From Martelella lutilitoris (GTDB lineage Bacteria; Pseudomonadota; Alphaproteobacteria; Rhizobiales; Rhizobiaceae): a stretch of 64,000 bases of DNA. Positions 53,833 to 62,669 of the stretch are shown in pieces. Position numbers and translations under genes: made by a program. The stretch covers positions 767,501 to 831,500 of the forward strand of contig NZ_CP066786.1 in NCBI RefSeq assembly GCF_016598595.1, read 5' to 3'. The notes beneath the pieces are model-generated. The model saw nothing but the letters and a program-made list of their open reading frames with translations. It was not told where the DNA came from and did not search any database. Numbering within the stretch: position 1 is the stretch's first letter; each line of letters opens with the position of its first letter.

Positions 53833-54836
53833 AGAACCCGTTCTACGTCGCGCGGGGTACGATTAACGGCAAGCGGATCGAGCGCAGTACCGGTCAGAAA
53901 ACCTATGCCGCAGCAAAGCGGCAATGCGAAAGGATCGCCGCGGAAATTATCGCAGGAGACGCCCATTCGGTTCCTGAGGGAGAACTGACCGTCCAGCAGG
54001 TGATCAGCCTTTTCCGCCAGGCCGGGCGAGATGCGGGCTTCCTCGATCGGATCGAAAAGCACTTTCAGTACACGCCGGTTGCGGAGATCCGAAACGCCGA
54101 GATGCGGGCGGCGGCCAACGCCATCTATCCCAAAGCCGCGCCGGCGACCATCCGGCGCCGGCTCTACACCCCTATGAAGGCCGTCCTGAACTTCGCTGCC
54201 AACGAAGAGCTTTGCGCTCCACCGCGGTTGGTGTCCCCGTCGGGTGGAAAGCGCAAGATTCAGTTTTTCACCCCTGAGGAGGCTGACGCGGTCCTTGTTG
54301 CGCTCGCCGCCGAGCAAAACCAGTTCCTTGTAACCCTGGTGACAGGGCTTTTCGGTCAAAGCATGCGCATGGGAGAGGCCATCACGCTTGACAGCCGTGA
54401 TGTCTCCCTGAGCCATCGTTATGCCATTCTCCGGAACACGAAGAACGGCGAGGAGCGCATTATCTCGCTCACGTCCAGGACCGTCGCAGCATGGTCTCGG
54501 TTGCCGACTATCGGCGTACCGGGCAGCCTTTTTCGATGTGCTGACGGTCATTCGTTCGATCACGGTAATAACCGGGGAGGGCAGATATCGAAGCCTTTCT
54601 CGCGAGCGGTCGAGACCGCCGGGCTCGACCCGGCCCGCTACACGCCGCATATCTGCCGGCATAGTTGGGCGACGTGGTTCTACGACCAGACCAAAGATGT
54701 TCTCCGGCTGAAGACGGAAGGGGGATGGAAATCGACCGAGTATGAGCGCTATGTGAAAATGGTCGCTCCCGGCATCGGCAGGGTGGCAGGGAAGCGCGGG
54801 TGGTCTTTTACGGCTTTGGATCCCGGCGGCACTTGA
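53829..54836 (+). CDS. Tyrosine recombinase/integrase
   Basis: A 335-residue site-specific recombinase. The N-terminal part is an arm-binding/SAM-like region (VARGTINGKRIERSTGQKTYAAAK). The catalytic domain has Arg in GQSMRMGEA (about residue 180), Lys in the beta-hairpin TKNGEERIISL, HICRH with the His-x-x-Arg pair (about 275), a Trp in GGWKS and the nucleophile Tyr in YERYVKM (about 308). It appears intact. ATG 53829 overlaps the preceding stop; an in-frame ATG at 53808 is possible. It probably mobilised the surrounding island. Confidence 0.88.
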   Translation: MKNPFYVARGTINGKRIERSTGQKTYAAAKRQCERIAAEIIAGDAHSVPEGELTVQQVISLFRQAGRDAGFLDRIEKHFQYTPVAEIRNAEMRAAANAIYPKAAPATIRRRLYTPMKAVLNFAANEELCAPPRLVSPSGGKRKIQFFTPEEADAVLVALAAEQNQFLVTLVTGLFGQSMRMGEAITLDSRDVSLSHRYAILRNTKNGEERIISLTSRTVAAWSRLPTIGVPGSLFRCADGHSFDHGNNRGGQISKPFSRAVETAGLDPARYTPHICRHSWATWFYDQTKDVLRLKTEGGWKSTEYERYVKMVAPGIGRVAGKRGWSFTALDPGGT

Positions 54837-54845
54837 GGTCGCGCG

Positions 54846-55103
54846 CTACGGCGCAACCCCATGGTCAGAGAAGTTTCGGTTCATCTCGCGCGAGAGCTTG
54901 GTGTCGGCCTTCCGCGCAATTTCGCCGATGGCGACATCGATCGCAGAGAGGGCAGACCGAAGAGCGTTGGCGAGGGCGAGCGTGCTGCGTAGCGAACTGT
55001 CGTCGATCTCTGGCTTGGCGGTGATCGAGAGCGAGGACTGAACGCTCTCGCCTGTCTCGCCCGCCTCAACGAGTGAGCGCAGGTTCATCATGTCGTTGGT
55101 CAT
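54846..55103 (-). CDS. Hypothetical 85-residue protein fused to an IS256-like start
   Basis: The frame starts MTNDMMNLRSLVE, which matches the N-terminus of rhizobial IS256-type transposases. It then departs into an unrelated helical, Ala/Ser-rich sequence (LRSTLALANALRSALSAIDVAIGEIA). It is either a small protein that captured an insertion-sequence start or a junction product without function. Confidence 0.35.
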   Translation of the reverse strand: MTNDMMNLRSLVEAGETGESVQSSLSITAKPEIDDSSLRSTLALANALRSALSAIDVAIGEIARKADTKLSREMNRNFSDHGVAP

Positions 55104-55205
55104 CGGTGGTCTTTCCATCAGGTTGAGCTTCAACAACCCGACCTTACCGGAAAAACACTGGTGACCACCCGTCAGCTACACCACGCGGCGGGACACGATC
55201 CAGGG
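55062..55205 (-). mobile_element. IS256-family 5'-end remnant
   Basis: About 140 bases on the minus strand that look like the end of an IS256-type element: a leader with GATGGAAAGACCACCG ahead of the transposase start codons for MTNDMMNLRSLVE. The rest of the transposase is missing. Assignment rests on memory of the family N-terminus. Confidence 0.45.
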
Positions 55206-55587
55206 CCCGCTTTCCCAAAAGCTTGCCGCTGAAGGAGTGCTGCCGGCATTTCGTTGGGAAAAGGGGACCAGATTCTATAGGCGATCTGACGTCATTTGAG
55301 ATCAATCACACGGCTGCACTAATCAAAAGGCTCGTTTCGACGGGCCCATTTTTACCGTTTCGGATCAATCTGGGTGACGAAAAAGGCCAAAGTCGTGGAC
55401 GTTTCACTTTCTCATGCTAGTTATTTCAATATGTTACAGGGATCGCAAAGTTCAAACCTAATGACCCGGCACAGTTCTTATGGGTGTAAAGCGCGACCAA
55501 GATTGACCTTTTCGGCTCGCTGTCAGCCAGCAGGCGGAAGCACGGCGCTTGTCTTATGATTTTTCCCGGCTTTTCTGCGAAGAAGAG

Positions 55588-55622
55588 CCACTGACTGCCG
55601 CCTTCCACGCGGCGGTCAGTGG
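55588..55622. repeat. Long hairpin in island DNA
   Basis: CCACTGAC-TGCCGC and GCGGCG-GTCAGTGG pair over 14 bases with one G-T pair and a 7-base loop. No T-run follows. It lies upstream of the second IS110 fragment and may be an element-end structure. The rest of 55206-55768 shows no gene. Confidence 0.5.
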
Positions 55623-55768
55623 CGGTGGTCGGATCGGTAGGGGCTTGGTCGTGAACCGCAAGGAACATGGACCGTGTTAGAGTGTGATCGGCCACCGTCT
55701 TCGCATGAGGCCTGAACGGATACGCAGCAGCTTTTGGGCTCTGCATGACAAGCATAGGACACGCGAAG

Positions 55769-55838
55769 ATGATGAATGATAGCATCGGCATCGATATTTC
55801 AAAAGACCGTCTCGACGCCTTTCGCCTGAGTGACAGGG
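55769..55838 (+). mobile_element. IS110-family N-terminal fragment
   Basis: About 24 codons (MMNDSIGIDISKDRLDAFRL) match the start of the IS110 RuvC-like DEDD domain, including its first catalytic Asp in GIDISKD. The frame then runs directly into a dispersed palindrome. It is the N-terminal piece missing from the remnant at 51.6-52.2 kb, but in the opposite orientation. Confidence 0.7.
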
Positions 55839-55887
55839 CGCATCGGGCTTTCCGAAAATCGATTCCGATTTTCGGGCCGATGCGCTA
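55838..55887. repeat. Dispersed palindromic repeat, copy 3 of the CCGAAAATC module
   Basis: GCGCATCGG...CCGAAAATC-GATTCC-GATTTTCGGGCCGATGCGC, essentially the second module of the element at 22266-22303. It interrupts the IS110 fragment, and its outer CTA is the stop codon (TAG) of the histidine kinase on the minus strand. Confidence 0.8.
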
Positions 55888-57600
55888 GCGGTCGGCGGAC
55901 TTTCTCGCACGGCGGCGGCGCCAGCGCGGGCGGCGCCCGCCGGTCTCCGTCGGGTTGGGAAAGGCGATTTCGACGGTAAGCCCATCCTCGCGATAGTGCC
56001 GCTCGATCGTACCCTGCAGTTCGCCGATGATGTTGGCATCGATCAATCGGGTGCCGAAACCCTTGCGCTCGGGCTTGGCAACGGGCGCGCCGCCTTCCTG
56101 CCAGAGGAGCCTCAACTTGCGCCCCGCGCCGGTTCCTTCATAGGTCCAGGTGACGTTCAGGCTGCCGCCGTCATTCGCCATTCCGCCATATTTGAGCGCG
56201 TTGGTCGCCAGTTCGTGGAAGGTCAGGCTGAAGGCCTGTGTGGCCTTCTCGTCAAGCTCGGCAGCCGGGCCGGAAACCTCGTAATGGGCATCCGCGTCGC
56301 CGAAGACCTGCTCGAGTTCCTTTGAGAGGAGCTCCCTGAGGTCGGCCCTCTGCCAGCGCGAGCGGGTGAGCACATCCTGCGCCGTGGACATGGCCTGAAG
56401 CCGTGCGGCGTAGGATTCCATGAACTGGTCGAGGCTTTCTGCATGATAGGCAGTCTGGCGGGCAATGGCGAGCATGCGGGCGATCGAGTTCTTGATCCGG
56501 TGCTTCATCTCCTGAAGCATCAGCTCCCGTTCCTGCAGCGATTTCTGGGTGACCCGCTGGACTTCCCGCGCCGCAGCCAGCGCCTTGATCTGCCATTGGG
56601 CGGCGAGGGCAAGCGCCACTGCCAGCAGCAGGGCGACGGAACCGACGACAAAGGGCGTGATGTCGAACTCGGCCTTCTCGAAGGCGGCGCTCGGCGCCAT
56701 TTCCAGCACCCAGGTCCGCCCGGCGATATCGACTTCGCGTGTGACCTCGAGATCGCTGCGCTCCAGGGCGGCGTCGAAGGTCGATGACCTGAACAGCGGG
56801 GTTCCGGGCGCCTCCTTGTCGTAGGCCTCGATCGCGACCGGCACGGTCGGGCCGTCGTCCATCACCGCCTGGTAGAGATCGCCGGCGCGGAACGGTGCGT
56901 AGATGAAGCCCGAGAGCGGCAGGTTGCCGTCGGCGGAGTTCGGCCCCTCATCCATCTTGAAGGGCAGGTAGAGCAGGAAGCCCGCCTGCTTCTGCGCGGT
57001 GATCTCCTGGACGAGCTCGACCGGGCCGCTGGCGCGCGGCGTGTCCGTGGCAAAGGAATCTGCCATCGCCTCCCGTCGCACCGGTTCGCTGTACATGTCG
57101 AAGCCGATCGCCGCACGGTTGCGCTCGTCTTCCGGCTCGAGCAGGACGATGGCGGCACGGTAATCCTGATCGGTCTCCGGCCAGATTGCGATGTCATCGC
57201 TGTAAAAACGCGCGATCATGTCCTCGGCCTTGGCCTCGTTGCCGGCGTAGACCATGCGGGCAAACCCGATGCCCTGGATGCCGTCATAGCGGCCTTCTGT
57301 ATCAAGGCCCTCGACATAGGTCCGGAAAGCCTCCCGGTCGACCATCCCGTCGGTCGCCTCGAAAAAGGCCTTGGTCGCCTCCAGGAGCGACATGTGCTGG
57401 TAGAAGCGCGAGACGATGCGGTCGACGGCATCGCCGGCGACCATCTCGAACTTGGCGCGCCGTTCGACCTCGGAGGCCCGGTAGATCGAAAACGACATGC
57501 CAAGACCGATCGCGGCAACGACGACGAATACCAGCGCCGGCAAAAGCCGGTTCGGCGAAGGAAACCCGACCGCTCCAACTCTATCGAAAATCTTTCGCAT
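55885..57600 (-). CDS. CHASE-domain HWE-family sensor histidine kinase
   Basis: A 571-residue membrane sensor. First helix about residues 18-40, periplasmic CHASE domain about 65-290 (GIQGIGFARMVYA, GFDMYSEPVRREAM, ATDTPRASGPVELVQE), second helix about 312-335. The phosphoacceptor block is MKHRIKNSIARMLAIARQTA, and the HWE-type ATPase has FHELATNALKYGG and LRLLWQEGGAP. HWE kinases often feed PhyR, which activates the EcfG stress response. Its neighbours csbD and DUF1328 carry EcfG-type promoters. No response regulator is adjacent. The C-terminus is unusually Arg-rich. Confidence 0.9.
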   Translation of the reverse strand: MRKIFDRVGAVGFPSPNRLLPALVFVVVAAIGLGMSFSIYRASEVERRAKFEMVAGDAVDRIVSRFYQHMSLLEATKAFFEATDGMVDREAFRTYVEGLDTEGRYDGIQGIGFARMVYAGNEAKAEDMIARFYSDDIAIWPETDQDYRAAIVLLEPEDERNRAAIGFDMYSEPVRREAMADSFATDTPRASGPVELVQEITAQKQAGFLLYLPFKMDEGPNSADGNLPLSGFIYAPFRAGDLYQAVMDDGPTVPVAIEAYDKEAPGTPLFRSSTFDAALERSDLEVTREVDIAGRTWVLEMAPSAAFEKAEFDITPFVVGSVALLLAVALALAAQWQIKALAAAREVQRVTQKSLQERELMLQEMKHRIKNSIARMLAIARQTAYHAESLDQFMESYAARLQAMSTAQDVLTRSRWQRADLRELLSKELEQVFGDADAHYEVSGPAAELDEKATQAFSLTFHELATNALKYGGMANDGGSLNVTWTYEGTGAGRKLRLLWQEGGAPVAKPERKGFGTRLIDANIIGELQGTIERHYREDGLTVEIAFPNPTETGGRRPRWRRRRARKSADR

Positions 57601-57854
57601 GCTTTTTCGCGGCTGACCTAGATTTCAGGTTTGAACGCCGTTCCCGTTCCATTTCGCCCGGCCGGCGAAAATGTCTCTTTTCAATGATGTTTCGCCGATA
57701 AAACGCTTTGCTGGCAAACGTCCGGCCAAGGTGGCGGGTAAGCGCCTGCCGAAATAAAAAAACGAAGCGCTTTGATTTACATCCCCTGTTTTTCAGATGT
57801 TGTCAATCAACCTGCCGCCGCCTTCGGAGGTCCGCCTAAACCTCTCGTCGTCAC

Positions 57855-57880
57855 GGAACCGCAGCGATCCGTCGCGCGTT
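57855..57880 (+). promoter_or_regulatory. EcfG-type general stress promoter of csbD
   Basis: GGAAC (57855-57859), a 17-base spacer and CGTT (57877-57880) match the EcfG consensus, 41 bases upstream of the CsbD start. Nothing else is evident in the 321-base divergent region between the kinase and csbD. Confidence 0.7.
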
Positions 57881-57921
57881 TACCCAACCGAACGACAAAG
57901 CAAGCTGAAAGGAGCAGGCTT

Positions 57922-58122
57922 ATGAACTGGGATCGTATCGAAGGCAACTGGAAGCAGTTTACGGGTGAGGCACAGGCCCAGTGGGGCAAGCTGACCAATG
58001 ACGACCTGGACGTCGTCGCGGGCAATCGCGAGAAGCTCGTCGGCAAGATTCAGGAGCGTTACGGCAAGGAACGTGACGAGGCCGAACGCGACGTCGACAC
58101 GTGGATGTCGCGCATGAACTGA
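57922..58122 (+). CDS. CsbD-family stress protein
   Basis: A 66-residue, highly charged hydrophilic protein beginning MNWDRIEGNWKQFTGEAQAQWGKLTNDDLDVVAG, the CsbD/YjbJ signature. These small abundant proteins are induced by general stress; their biochemical role is unknown. AAAGGAG precedes the ATG. An EcfG-type promoter lies upstream and a terminator downstream, so it is a single-gene unit. Confidence 0.93.
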   Translation: MNWDRIEGNWKQFTGEAQAQWGKLTNDDLDVVAGNREKLVGKIQERYGKERDEAERDVDTWMSRMN

Positions 58123-58140
58123 TCGCGAAAGCGACGGAGC

Positions 58141-58176
58141 GAAAAAAGGCAGTGGCGGAAACGCCGCTGCTTTTTT
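58141..58176 (+). terminator. Terminator of csbD (possibly bidirectional)
   Basis: GCAGTGGC / GCCGCTGC stem (one G-T pair) with a 6-base loop, followed by TTTTTT. An A-run on the other side could serve the converging DUF1328 transcript. Confidence 0.8.
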
Positions 58177-58262
58177 CGTATCCGCTTCCGGACAAGGCGA
58201 CGACAAACGAAAAGCGGACCTTCCGGAGAAGGCCCGCTTCGAGGTCCGCTCGGGAGGCGACC

Positions 58263-58427
58263 TCACCGGCTGCGCGCGAAGTTGACGATCACCGCAACGG
58301 CGAAGAACAGCAGGAAGAGGAAGAAAAGGACCTGGGCGATACCCGCGGATGCGCCGGCGATGCCGCCGAAGCCGAGTGCGGCGGCAACAAGGGCAATGAC
58401 CAGAAAGACAGCGGCATAGTAAAGCAT
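58263..58427 (-). CDS. DUF1328 (YtjA-family) small membrane protein
   Basis: A 54-residue protein: [19 protein letters not shown], then [16 protein letters not shown] and a second hydrophobic helix ending NFARSR. This is the DUF1328/YtjA pattern of two short transmembrane helices. Function unknown; members are typically stress-induced. GGAG lies upstream of the ATG, and an EcfG-type promoter has its -10 element 29 bases upstream of the start. It converges with csbD. Confidence 0.9.
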   Translation of the reverse strand: MLYYAAVFLVIALVAAALGFGGIAGASAGIAQVLFFLFLLFFAVAVIVNFARSR

Positions 58428-58455
58428 GATACTCTCCTTTGTTTCATGCAGGAAA

Positions 58456-58480
58456 AACGCCTTCTCGCTGCCTCAGTTCC
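58456..58480 (-). promoter_or_regulatory. EcfG-type general stress promoter of the DUF1328 gene
   Basis: On the minus strand GGAAC (58480-58476), a 16-base spacer and CGTT (58459-58456) match the EcfG consensus. Confidence 0.7.
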
Positions 58481-58676
58481 CCCCGAAGCGCAAAAAGGCG
58501 GTCGCCGCCGCCCAAAACTGCCGGCAGCTTCCGGCTTTGACAGGAGGTTTTTGATTCACGGGGACAAGGGGAGGAAGCCGCCCCGACCAGACGGCTCTCC
58601 GCCGGGATGGAGAGCCTCTTTCTTTTGATCGAACGATCATTGGCGCGCCTGCCGAATCCCTGTATCTCTTGCCGTC

Positions 58677-60545
58677 ATGATATTTCAGCGCATTGCAGCA
58701 TTGTTCGAGCGGTGGATCGACCCGCTGGCCGACCGCGCGCCGGAGCAGCCGCCGGAGAAGCTGTTGGCTTTTCTCTGGTTCTTCCTGCGACAGGCGAAAT
58801 GGCCGTTCTTCGCCATGCTTGTCGTCGGCGGGGGCGTGGCGATCATGGAATCGGCTTCCTTCTGGTTCATGGGCGTGCTGATCGACATACTCGACGGCAC
58901 GTCGCGCGAAGCCGGCTGGTCGGGGCTGATGGCCGAACACGGCGCGGCGCTCATCGGCATGGCCTTTGCCATGGTTGTCGTCCGGGTGGGACTTACCGCG
59001 CTGCAGATGCTGATCGAGGAACAGACGATCGTTCCCGGGTTCAATAATCTTGTGCGCTGGCAGTCCTACCGCTATGTCGCACGTCAGTCGCTCGACTTTT
59101 TCCAGAATGATTTTGCCGGCCGGATCGTGACCAAGGTGACGGCGGCCGGCCAGTCGATCGGCGATCTGATGTCGTCGCTCCTGCAGGTCGTCTGGTTCAT
59201 GGCGATTTACGCGATATCGACCATGGCGCTGGTGGCCGCGCTGGACTGGCGGCTGGCGGCGCTGATTGCGCTGTGGATCGCGATCTTCGCGGTGCTGGCG
59301 CGCTTCTTCGTGCCGCGCATCCGGGAGAACGCTCGTGAACTGGCCGAAGCCAATTCGATGATGTCCGGCCGTATGGTCGATTCCTTTTCCAATATCCTGA
59401 CGCTCAAGCTCTTCGGCAGCGACGAGGGCAATGACGTCTATATGCGCGGCGGCTTTGAACGCCTGATCGCGCGCGTTCAGGCCTTTACGCGGCTGATCAC
59501 CGGCGTCAGGGCGTCGCTCAGCCTGCTGTCGGGGGTGATGATCACCGCCATCGCGGCGTTCTCGGTGCATTTGTGGTTCTCGAGCGACATTACCTCGGGC
59601 GACGTCGCCTTCACGCTCGGCCTGTCGCTTCGACTGTCCATGCTGCTCGGGCGGTTGATGATGCAGCTGAACGGCATCATGCGCGCCATCGGCACCATCC
59701 AGAACTCGGCAGAGCTGATTTCGCAGCCGATCGGCCTTGTTGACAAGCCGGATGCCGTGCCGCTCGTTCTGCGCAGCCCAGAAATCCGCTTCGATCACGT
59801 CAGCTTCGGTTATGACGGCGGCAAAGGCGTGATCCGCGATCTTGTCCTTGACATTCGGGCGGGCGAAAAGGTCGGCATCGTCGGCCGGTCGGGCGCGGGC
59901 AAGTCCACGCTCGTCAACCTTCTGCTCCGCTTCTATGACGTTGACAGCGGGCGGATCCTGATCGACGGCCAGAATGTCGCCGAGGTTACCCAGGAGAGCC
60001 TGCGCGCCCAGATCGGCATGGTGACCCAGGATACCGGCCTGCTTCATCGCCCGATCCGCGACAATATCCGTTTCGGCAATGAAAACGCCGATGATGACAT
60101 GCTCTGGGAGGCGGTCGAGCGGGCGGAAGCAGACAGTTTCATTGCCGATCTGGTCGATTTGCGCGGACGCAGGGGGCTTGATGCCTATGTCGGCGAACGC
60201 GGGGTGAAATTGTCCGGCGGCCAGCGCCAGCGCATCGCGATTTCGCGGGTGATGCTGAAGGACGCGCCGATCCTTGTCCTCGACGAGGCGACATCGGCCC
60301 TTGATTCGGAGGTGGAGGCCGCGATCCAGGCCAATCTGATGAAGCTGATGGAGGGCAAGACGGTGCTCGCCATCGCCCACCGCCTGTCGACGATCGCCGC
60401 GCTTGACCGGCTGATCGTCATGGACAAGGGCCGGATCGTGGAGCAGGGCACCCATGAGGCGCTGATCGAAAAGGGCGGGCTCTACGCCTCGCTCTGGGCC
60501 CGACAGTCCGGTGGTTTCCTGCCCGAGCTCGACGACGGGGAGTAG
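58677..60545 (+). CDS. ABC exporter, fused permease-ATPase (MsbA-like)
   Basis: A 622-residue half-transporter that would work as a homodimer in the inner membrane. Six transmembrane helices span about residues 35-330. The ATPase has Walker A GRSGAGKST (about 400), Q-loop VTQDTGLLH, signature LSGGQRQRI, Walker B ILVLDEATSALD and switch His in AIAHRLST. The family exports lipids, drugs, peptides or glucans; the substrate is not clear. No strong ribosome site is visible. It lies upstream of petABC in the same direction, separated by 227 bases. Confidence 0.9.
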   Translation: MIFQRIAALFERWIDPLADRAPEQPPEKLLAFLWFFLRQAKWPFFAMLVVGGGVAIMESASFWFMGVLIDILDGTSREAGWSGLMAEHGAALIGMAFAMVVVRVGLTALQMLIEEQTIVPGFNNLVRWQSYRYVARQSLDFFQNDFAGRIVTKVTAAGQSIGDLMSSLLQVVWFMAIYAISTMALVAALDWRLAALIALWIAIFAVLARFFVPRIRENARELAEANSMMSGRMVDSFSNILTLKLFGSDEGNDVYMRGGFERLIARVQAFTRLITGVRASLSLLSGVMITAIAAFSVHLWFSSDITSGDVAFTLGLSLRLSMLLGRLMMQLNGIMRAIGTIQNSAELISQPIGLVDKPDAVPLVLRSPEIRFDHVSFGYDGGKGVIRDLVLDIRAGEKVGIVGRSGAGKSTLVNLLLRFYDVDSGRILIDGQNVAEVTQESLRAQIGMVTQDTGLLHRPIRDNIRFGNENADDDMLWEAVERAEADSFIADLVDLRGRRGLDAYVGERGVKLSGGQRQRIAISRVMLKDAPILVLDEATSALDSEVEAAIQANLMKLMEGKTVLAIAHRLSTIAALDRLIVMDKGRIVEQGTHEALIEKGGLYASLWARQSGGFLPELDDGE

Positions 60546-60772
60546 GCGTTTTCCGGTTTCGCGGTTGCAGCACGGCAAGGGGGCGGGCCGGCCGTTTCCG
60601 CTCGGTTCATCGGCGATAACCATTGCCTGTGATTGAAATCGGTCAAACACTGGACATCCTGAATAATCATGCATAAAACTTGGCGATCATATGAACGTTG
60701 CCCAGGCGCTTTCGTTACGGCGAAGGAGGGACGTCACCGCAGGCAACGGCATCAGCTGATGGAGGGATAGCG

Positions 60773-61351
60773 GTGCAAGACGAGACTGTTTCGACGGATC
60801 ATTCCGGCGAACCGACCCGGCGCGATTTTTTGTATCTGACAACCGGGGTGGCCGCTGCCGTGGGCGCGGCCGCCGTTGCCTGGCCGTTCATCGACCAGAT
60901 GCGGCCGGATGCCTCGACGCTGGCCCTTTCGACCGTCGAAGTGGACGTATCCAGTCTCGAGCCTGGAATGTCGTTGACGGTGAAATGGCGCGGCAAGCCG
61001 GTTTTCATCCGCAACCGCACGGAACGCGAGATCGAGGAGGCGAAGGAGGTGCCGCTCTCCGAGCTCAAGGACCCGGAGGCGCGCAACGAGAACCTGCCGG
61101 CAGGATCGCCGGCGACAGATGTCGACCGCTCAGCCGGAGAGGCCAAGGAGAACTGGATCGTCATGATCGGGTCCTGCACCCATCTCGGCTGCATTCCGCT
61201 TGGCCAGGCCGGCGATTTCGGCGGGTGGTTCTGTCCCTGTCATGGCTCGCACTACGACACGGCGGGCCGGATCCGCAAAGGCCCCGCGCCGCAGAACCTT
61301 GCCATACCGCTATACGAATTTACGTCCGACACTGTGATCAGGATCGGTTGA
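60773..61351 (+). CDS. petA: Ubiquinol-cytochrome c reductase Rieske iron-sulfur subunit
   Basis: A 192-residue Rieske protein of the bc1 complex. A twin-arginine-type N-terminal anchor ([25 protein letters not shown]) is followed by the soluble domain with cluster ligands in CTHLGCIP and CPCHGSHYD. It passes electrons from ubiquinol to cytochrome c1. GTG at 60773 with GGAGGG 6 bases upstream is the start; the longer upstream frame has no such site. Confidence 0.95.
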   Translation: MQDETVSTDHSGEPTRRDFLYLTTGVAAAVGAAAVAWPFIDQMRPDASTLALSTVEVDVSSLEPGMSLTVKWRGKPVFIRNRTEREIEEAKEVPLSELKDPEARNENLPAGSPATDVDRSAGEAKENWIVMIGSCTHLGCIPLGQAGDFGGWFCPCHGSHYDTAGRIRKGPAPQNLAIPLYEFTSDTVIRIG

Positions 61352-61368
61352 GGGGGAGAGACTGAATC

Positions 61369-62646
61369 ATGAGTGGACACTCGAGCTATGTGCCCAAGAA
61401 CGGCATGGCGAAATGGATGGATGCGCGCCTGCCGCTGCCCCGGATGCTGTATGACAGCTTCGTTTCCTATCCCGTGCCGCGCAATCTGAACTATGCCTAT
61501 ACATTCGGCGCCATGCTGTCGGTCATGCTGCTGGTACAGATCGCGACCGGCGTCGTCCTGGCCATGCACTACACGTCATCGACTTCCGCCGCCTTCCTGT
61601 CGGTCGAGAAGATCATGCGTGACGTGAACTACGGCTGGATGCTGCGCTACATGCATGCAAACGGCGCGTCCTTCTTCTTCATCGCGGTTTATCTGCATAT
61701 CGCCCGCGGCCTCTATTATGGCTCGTACAAGGCGCCGCGCGAGATACTGTGGATGCTCGGCGTGGTGATCTACCTGCTGATGATGGCGACCGGTTTCATG
61801 GGCTACGTCCTGCCGTGGGGGCAGATGTCGTTCTGGGGCGCGACCGTGATCACCGGCTTCTTCACCGCCTTTCCGTTGATCGGTGACTGGATACAGCAGC
61901 TTCTGCTGGGCGGTTTTGCCGTCGGCGAACCGACGCTTCAGCGCTTTTTCGCCCTCCATTACCTGCTGCCCTTCATGATCGCCGGCGTCGTCGTGCTGCA
62001 TATCTGGGCGCTGCATGTAACCGGCCAGACCAACCCGACGGGCGTCGAGGTCAAGCAGAAGAGCGATACCGTGCCGTTCACGCCCTATGCGACGCTGAAG
62101 GACGCGTTCGGCGTGACGATCTTTCTCATCGCCTATGTCTGGTTCATTTTCTACATGCCGAACTACCTCGGCCATCCGGACAATTACATCCCGGCCGATT
62201 CGATGAAGACGCCGTCCCATATCGTGCCGGAATGGTATTACCTGCCCTTCTACGCGATGCTCCGGGCGATCACCTTCGATGTCGGCCCGATCGATTCGAA
62301 GCTTGGCGGTGTGCTGGTGATGTTCGGTTCGATCATCATCCTGTTCTTCCTGCCCTGGCTCGATACGTCAAAGGTCCGCTCGGCCGCCTACCGGCCTTGG
62401 TTCAAGCTGTTCTTCTGGCTGTTCGTCGCCAATGCGATCATGCTCGGCTGGCTCGGTTCCCAACCGGCGGAAGGCGTGTTCGTGGTCATGTCGCAGCTTG
62501 GAACGCTGTTCTATTTCGCGTTTTTCCTGGTGCTGATGCCGGTGCTCGGCCTGATCGAGAAACCCACCCGGATACCGAATTCGATTACCGAAGCGGTCCT
62601 CGAAAAGGAGGCCGCGCGCAAGAAGCCGGCCGAGAGCAATACGTAA
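61369..62646 (+). CDS. petB: Cytochrome b of the bc1 complex
   Basis: A 425-residue integral membrane protein with eight helices. The two haem b groups are held by paired His in helices B and D ([39 protein letters not shown]). The Qo-site motif is PEWY ([16 protein letters not shown]). It starts 17 bases after petA and its TAATG end touches an alternative petC start. Confidence 0.96.
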   Translation: MSGHSSYVPKNGMAKWMDARLPLPRMLYDSFVSYPVPRNLNYAYTFGAMLSVMLLVQIATGVVLAMHYTSSTSAAFLSVEKIMRDVNYGWMLRYMHANGASFFFIAVYLHIARGLYYGSYKAPREILWMLGVVIYLLMMATGFMGYVLPWGQMSFWGATVITGFFTAFPLIGDWIQQLLLGGFAVGEPTLQRFFALHYLLPFMIAGVVVLHIWALHVTGQTNPTGVEVKQKSDTVPFTPYATLKDAFGVTIFLIAYVWFIFYMPNYLGHPDNYIPADSMKTPSHIVPEWYYLPFYAMLRAITFDVGPIDSKLGGVLVMFGSIIILFFLPWLDTSKVRSAAYRPWFKLFFWLFVANAIMLGWLGSQPAEGVFVVMSQLGTLFYFAFFLVLMPVLGLIEKPTRIPNSITEAVLEKEAARKKPAESNT

Positions 62647-62669
62647 TGCGTGGCGAGAGGGGAAAAACC

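Noticed and set aside
51475..55887. att direct repeats of the tRNA 3' end around the island
   Set aside because: I found no second copy of the GGTTCGATCCCGCTTAGCTCC sequence or a long part of it in the interval.
58473..60674. 733-codon minus-strand frame opposite the ABC exporter
   Set aside because: His/Arg/Asp-rich shadow of an ABC exporter with all motifs on the plus strand.
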